Both the position numbers and the translations under genes were made by a program. Positions 60,881 through 64,000 of a stretch of 64,000 nt of DNA are shown here, piece after piece. The DNA is from Caulifigura coniformis (GTDB lineage: Bacteria > Planctomycetota > Planctomycetia > Planctomycetales > Planctomycetaceae). The notes beneath the pieces are model-generated. The model was not told where the DNA came from and did not search any database. It was given only the letters and a program-made list of their open reading frames with translations. The stretch covers positions 868,001-932,000 of the forward strand of contig NZ_CP036271.1 in assembly GCF_007745175.1 (NCBI RefSeq), written 5' to 3'. Position 1 is the stretch's first letter, and every line of letters starts with the position of its first letter.

Positions 60881-63097
60881 GTGAATCGGACATTCGCGCT
60901 GGTTCTCGGAGTTCTCTCCTTTTTTGTTGTTGCCCCTGCGGGCGCTCACGAAGGACATGCACCGCTTCTCACGCGCGGCGCCTCGATCGATCCTGCTACG
61001 GGCGTGCTGCGGTTGAGCCGCGAAGCGCGTTCGATCCTCGACGTGATGACTGAGGAAGTCACCGAACGGAAAGTCGAAGGCCATTGGTTTGCTTACGCAG
61101 CGATCGAATCACCATGGACCGGAAGTGCCTTCGTAAGCCCGTTACTGGCTGGACGGATCGTGAAGCTGCATGTGCAGCCGGGCGAGAATGTGAAAAGCGG
61201 GCAGCTCCTGGCCGAACTCGACAGCCAGGAACTCCAGCAGCTGCGCCAAGAGCTGCTGACTGCAAAAAATGCTGCCGACTTGGCGAGCGACACGGCAAAA
61301 CGTCTTGATTCTGCTGCCAACGCCGGCGCGGTCGCCGGCCAGCAATTGCTCGAAGCCCAGAATCAGGCAGCCCAGGCCGCGAACGCTTTGTCAGTCGCCC
61401 GACGCAAATGGCTTGCGCTCGGCTTGGAAGAATCTCGACTGGACGGCGTTCTTAGCGGCGTTGATCAGCAGCCGGTTTACATGCCGATCATGGCACCCAT
61501 CGAAGGTGTGGCCAATCATGCCGATCTCTCCGTTGGCAAAATCGTCGCCCCTCAGGAGCACATCTTTGAGATCGCCGACCTTCGAACACTGTGGCTGCGA
61601 ATTCGAATCCTCGAAAAGGACTTTGACCGAATACAAATCGGGCAAGTGCTCTCCTTCACGCTCTCAGCGCATCCGGGCAAGAGCTGGTTAGCGACAGTGG
61701 ACAAACTCGGTGCTGCTCTCGATCCGGAAACACATCTGGCCGACGCTTGGGCGACAGTCACAAATCCGATGCCAGACGACATCCGGCTCATGCCGGGCAT
61801 GCGAGGTCAGGTTCAGATTAGTCAAACAAACACCGTCAGCCGCGTTGCCGTACCCACTGCCGCCGTCTTTCGCGATGGAGCTGAGCGGTTCGTTCTCGTC
61901 GAGCAGACCTCCACCAAGGAGAGCTCGGAGTACAAGAAGCAGAGCATCGTCACAGGACAACAGAGCGGGGGATTTATTGAACTCCGCGGCGGCAAACTCT
62001 ACCCCGGCGATCGCGTCGTCACTCAGGGCGGCCACGAACTGGCTGTCTTCTTCACCAAGGGATCGTTGCGCCTGAACGAGGAGACTGCAAAGGATATCGG
62101 GCTTTCCCTGGCCAGTGTCTCCGGACGACTCATCGAAGATGTGTTTGACGCCGACGGCGCAGTTGATGTCCCGACGGACCGGCGATTCATTGCTTCATCC
62201 CCGCTCAATGGAGTCATCGAACGCATTCGGATCGACCGGTCACACGCCGTCCGGAAAGGCGATGTCATCGCAGAAGTGAAGTCCTTGGAGTTTCACAATC
62301 TGCAACTTGAACTTCTGGGAGCGACACTGGATCAACAACTGCAGTCGACTGTTCTCGAAAAACTGAAGCTTTCTGGCGACAGCATCGCGAGACGGCGTTT
62401 CCTTGATGTTGAAGCCGCAGAGCGTGATGCAGCGTTTCGGATTGAAGGAACCAGGCGCCGTTTGGCTGCGCTTGGAGTGACAGAAGAGGAGCTGAGAAAG
62501 ATCCAGACTGACAGCCAACTTATGCCGACGCTTCCACTGCGTGCGCTGATTGACGGTACCGTTGTCACCTTCACCAAAGTGCTCGGTCAGGTGGTGCGGC
62601 CGGAAGAACCACTCTTTGAGATCCATGATTTGTCAAAGAGCTTCGTGGAGGCGTTCGTCGCCGAGCGGGATTCAGGACGCGTGCAAGTCGGCCAGCCAGT
62701 CCGCATTCGCCTGGTTTCTGATCCGGAGGCGGTGCTTACCGGGCGGGTGATCCGGCTCGGCCACACCGTCGGCACGGCGAGCCGCACTCTCTCGGCGTGG
62801 ATTGAAGTTGAAGGCGACGGCATGCAGCAGCGTCCACACAATTCCCTTGCTCGTGTGACGTTTAAGGCCGGAGAGTCCCCAGCCAGGACGACAGTTCCGT
62901 TGAGCGCCCTGCTTCAAGAGGGGAATCGACGCTTCGTCTTCGTTAAAGGTGGAGACGGGACGTTTGCTCGCCGGCCGATTTCAGTCGGCCGCAAAGATGA
63001 CCGCTTCGCAGAGATTACCCATGGATTGGCTGGGGGAGAGACGGTCGCCGTACGCGGCGTCTTCCAGCTTCAGACGGGATACGCAGCGATTCGCTGA
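60881..63097 (+). CDS. Double-length RND efflux adaptor (two CusB/CzcB modules)
   Basis: A protein of 738 residues, about twice the usual 350-450. A signal peptide (FALVLGVLSFFVVAPAGA) is followed by a first adaptor module (LLAGRIVKLHVQPGENVKSGQLLAELDS, helical hairpin, beta barrel to about 400) and a second (SPLNGVIERIRIDRSHAVRKGDVIAEVKS, helices, PLRALIDGTVVTFTKVLGQVV, VALRGVF-like end). The joint lies near GGHELAVFFTKGSLRLNEETAKD. I chose the GTG at 60881 because the signal peptide then starts at once; AAGGCAGG precedes it. It should link the RND pump to the TolC-like channel. Confidence 0.85.
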   Translation: MNRTFALVLGVLSFFVVAPAGAHEGHAPLLTRGASIDPATGVLRLSREARSILDVMTEEVTERKVEGHWFAYAAIESPWTGSAFVSPLLAGRIVKLHVQPGENVKSGQLLAELDSQELQQLRQELLTAKNAADLASDTAKRLDSAANAGAVAGQQLLEAQNQAAQAANALSVARRKWLALGLEESRLDGVLSGVDQQPVYMPIMAPIEGVANHADLSVGKIVAPQEHIFEIADLRTLWLRIRILEKDFDRIQIGQVLSFTLSAHPGKSWLATVDKLGAALDPETHLADAWATVTNPMPDDIRLMPGMRGQVQISQTNTVSRVAVPTAAVFRDGAERFVLVEQTSTKESSEYKKQSIVTGQQSGGFIELRGGKLYPGDRVVTQGGHELAVFFTKGSLRLNEETAKDIGLSLASVSGRLIEDVFDADGAVDVPTDRRFIASSPLNGVIERIRIDRSHAVRKGDVIAEVKSLEFHNLQLELLGATLDQQLQSTVLEKLKLSGDSIARRRFLDVEAAERDAAFRIEGTRRRLAALGVTEEELRKIQTDSQLMPTLPLRALIDGTVVTFTKVLGQVVRPEEPLFEIHDLSKSFVEAFVAERDSGRVQVGQPVRIRLVSDPEAVLTGRVIRLGHTVGTASRTLSAWIEVEGDGMQQRPHNSLARVTFKAGESPARTTVPLSALLQEGNRRFVFVKGGDGTFARRPISVGRKDDRFAEITHGLAGGETVAVRGVFQLQTGYAAIR

Positions 63098-63106
63098 GAG
63101 GCCTCG

Positions 63107-64000
63107 ATGTTGAATGCGATCATATCGTGGTCCCTCCACAACCGCGGAATCGTTCTGATTCTGGCGGCGACCGTCTTGATTGCGGGCGGCTACCAGCTCT
63201 CGCAGATGCCGGTCGATGTGTTTCCCGACCTGAATCGGCCTACGGTCACCATCATGACCGAGGCGCCGGGCCTGGCTCCTGAAGAGGTCGAAGTCCTGGT
63301 CACTCGTCAGCTGGAATTCCTTCTGAACGGGTCCACTGGCGTTCAACGTGTCCGCTCAGCTTCGGGCATCGGCCTCTCGATTGTCTGGGTCGAATTCGAA
63401 TGGGGTACCGACATCTACCGCGACCGACAAATCGTGGCAGAAAAGCTGCAGGTCGCTCGCGACCGTTTGCCCCAGGACGTGAACCCCGTTCTTGCCCCGA
63501 TCTCTTCCATCATGGGCGAGATCATGTTGCTCGGCTTGCGGTCGACCAAACCTACCTCCACGCCAGATGAAGCGTCGTCAGTCGGCATGGAGCTTCGAAC
63601 CTTGGGCGAATTTGAGGTCAGAAACCGGCTGTTGGCCGTCGAAGGAGTTTCCCAAGTCACGGTCATGGGAGGCGTGTTCAAGCAGTATCAAGTCGTCACG
63701 TCTCCAGCGCGTCTTGCGGCACAGAACGTCACGCTACAGCAGCTTGTCGATGCAGCCACAAAGGCAAACGTGCTGGCCGGCGGCGGCATTGTCGTCCGGG
63801 AGCCCCAGGAATCACTGCTTCGAATCAGCGGACAGAGCCTGGCACTTGAGGATCTGGAAAACACGCCAGTGGTCTGGAGAGAACCACGGCCGGTGTTGAT
63901 TAAAGATGTCGCGAGTGTGCAGTTCTCGGGCCCGGTCAAACGAGGCGACGGAAGCGTGCAGGTTAAGGAAGGCGAGCGGGTGGTTGGCGGTCCGTCGGTC
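63107..64000 (+). CDS. CusA/CzcA-type heavy-metal RND efflux pump (truncated by window end)
   Basis: The first 298 codons of an RND pump, open to the window end. MLNAIISWSLHNRGIVLILA is the first membrane helix, followed by MPVDVFPDLNRPTVTIMTEAPGLAPEEVEVLVTRQLE and the first periplasmic loop, with the heavy-metal (HME) RND pattern. GAGAGG precedes the ATG, and the adaptor ends 9 bases before. The metal (Cu/Ag or Zn/Co/Cd) cannot be told from this part. The neighbours favour Cu(I)/Ag(I). Confidence 0.92.
   Translation, partial: MLNAIISWSLHNRGIVLILAATVLIAGGYQLSQMPVDVFPDLNRPTVTIMTEAPGLAPEEVEVLVTRQLEFLLNGSTGVQRVRSASGIGLSIVWVEFEWGTDIYRDRQIVAEKLQVARDRLPQDVNPVLAPISSIMGEIMLLGLRSTKPTSTPDEASSVGMELRTLGEFEVRNRLLAVEGVSQVTVMGGVFKQYQVVTSPARLAAQNVTLQQLVDAATKANVLAGGGIVVREPQESLLRISGQSLALEDLENTPVVWREPRPVLIKDVASVQFSGPVKRGDGSVQVKEGERVVGGPSV

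Noticed and set aside
1-64000. tRNA, rRNA, riboswitch, integrase or intact insertion sequence
   Set aside because: No T-arm or anticodon-arm pattern, rRNA stretch, known riboswitch core, integrase or transposase motif was seen while reading both strands. Subtle cases could have been missed without a covariance search.

Overview
The window looks like chromosome of a high-GC planctomycete (Planctomycetales-like). This is inferred from a type IV-pilin-like DUF1559 protein, an ECF sigma factor coupled to a Ser/Thr kinase with WD40 repeats, five sulfatases, a formaldehyde-activating enzyme, and many secreted or lipid-anchored WD40, TPR and planctomycete-type cytochrome proteins. No rRNA, tRNA, CRISPR array, integrase or intact transposase was found.

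Region 1 (0-18 kb) is core-like. It holds an alpha-toroid protein, a ComF-like phosphoribosyltransferase, the sigma/kinase pair, a HAD phosphatase, Fae, a DUF1559 pseudopilin, a mutarotase/SDR pair, an oxidase subunit III-like protein, a lactonase, a nitrilase-family amidase and a second kinase with an unusual catalytic loop. Region 2 (17.7-26.2 kb) holds an ArsR/SRPBCC/membrane-protein operon with a palindromic operator inside its promoter, a DUF4256 protein, a WD40 lipoprotein, a VKOR-DsbA fusion, and a run of small stress-type enzymes (VOC, two YciI-like, deaminase). Region 3 (26.4-44 kb) is a sulfatase cluster with a universal stress protein, an AraC regulator, a SnoaL-like protein, a Gly-rich repeat protein and a secreted HAD phosphatase.

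Region 4 (44-47.3 kb) is a patchwork of small genes, terminator hairpins and a duplicated module carrying three related small proteins, one of which has lost its membrane segment. Region 5 (47.3-64 kb) is a heavy-metal resistance island. A MerR regulator with a Hg-type cysteine triad is divergent from a single reading frame that joins a CopZ-like Fe-S metallochaperone to MerT and MerP. Then come an ankyrin protein, a diheme cytochrome-like protein and Cys-paired secreted proteins. A second MerR regulator is translationally coupled to a CopA-type P-type ATPase. A Cus/Czc-type efflux set follows: TolC-like protein, Cys-rich protein, two metal-site lipoproteins, a periplasmic HMA protein, a double-length adaptor and a truncated RND pump. 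Two promoters in this island share a similar MerR-type operator with long spacing, so the second MerR may control both the ATPase and the efflux operon.

The most unusual points are the in-frame CopZ-MerT-MerP fusion that keeps a strong internal start, the double-adaptor fusion, the shared MerR boxes with almost leaderless starts, the duplicated module at 44.8-47.1 kb, and the anti-sigma-like zinc motif on the kinase coupled to the sigma factor.
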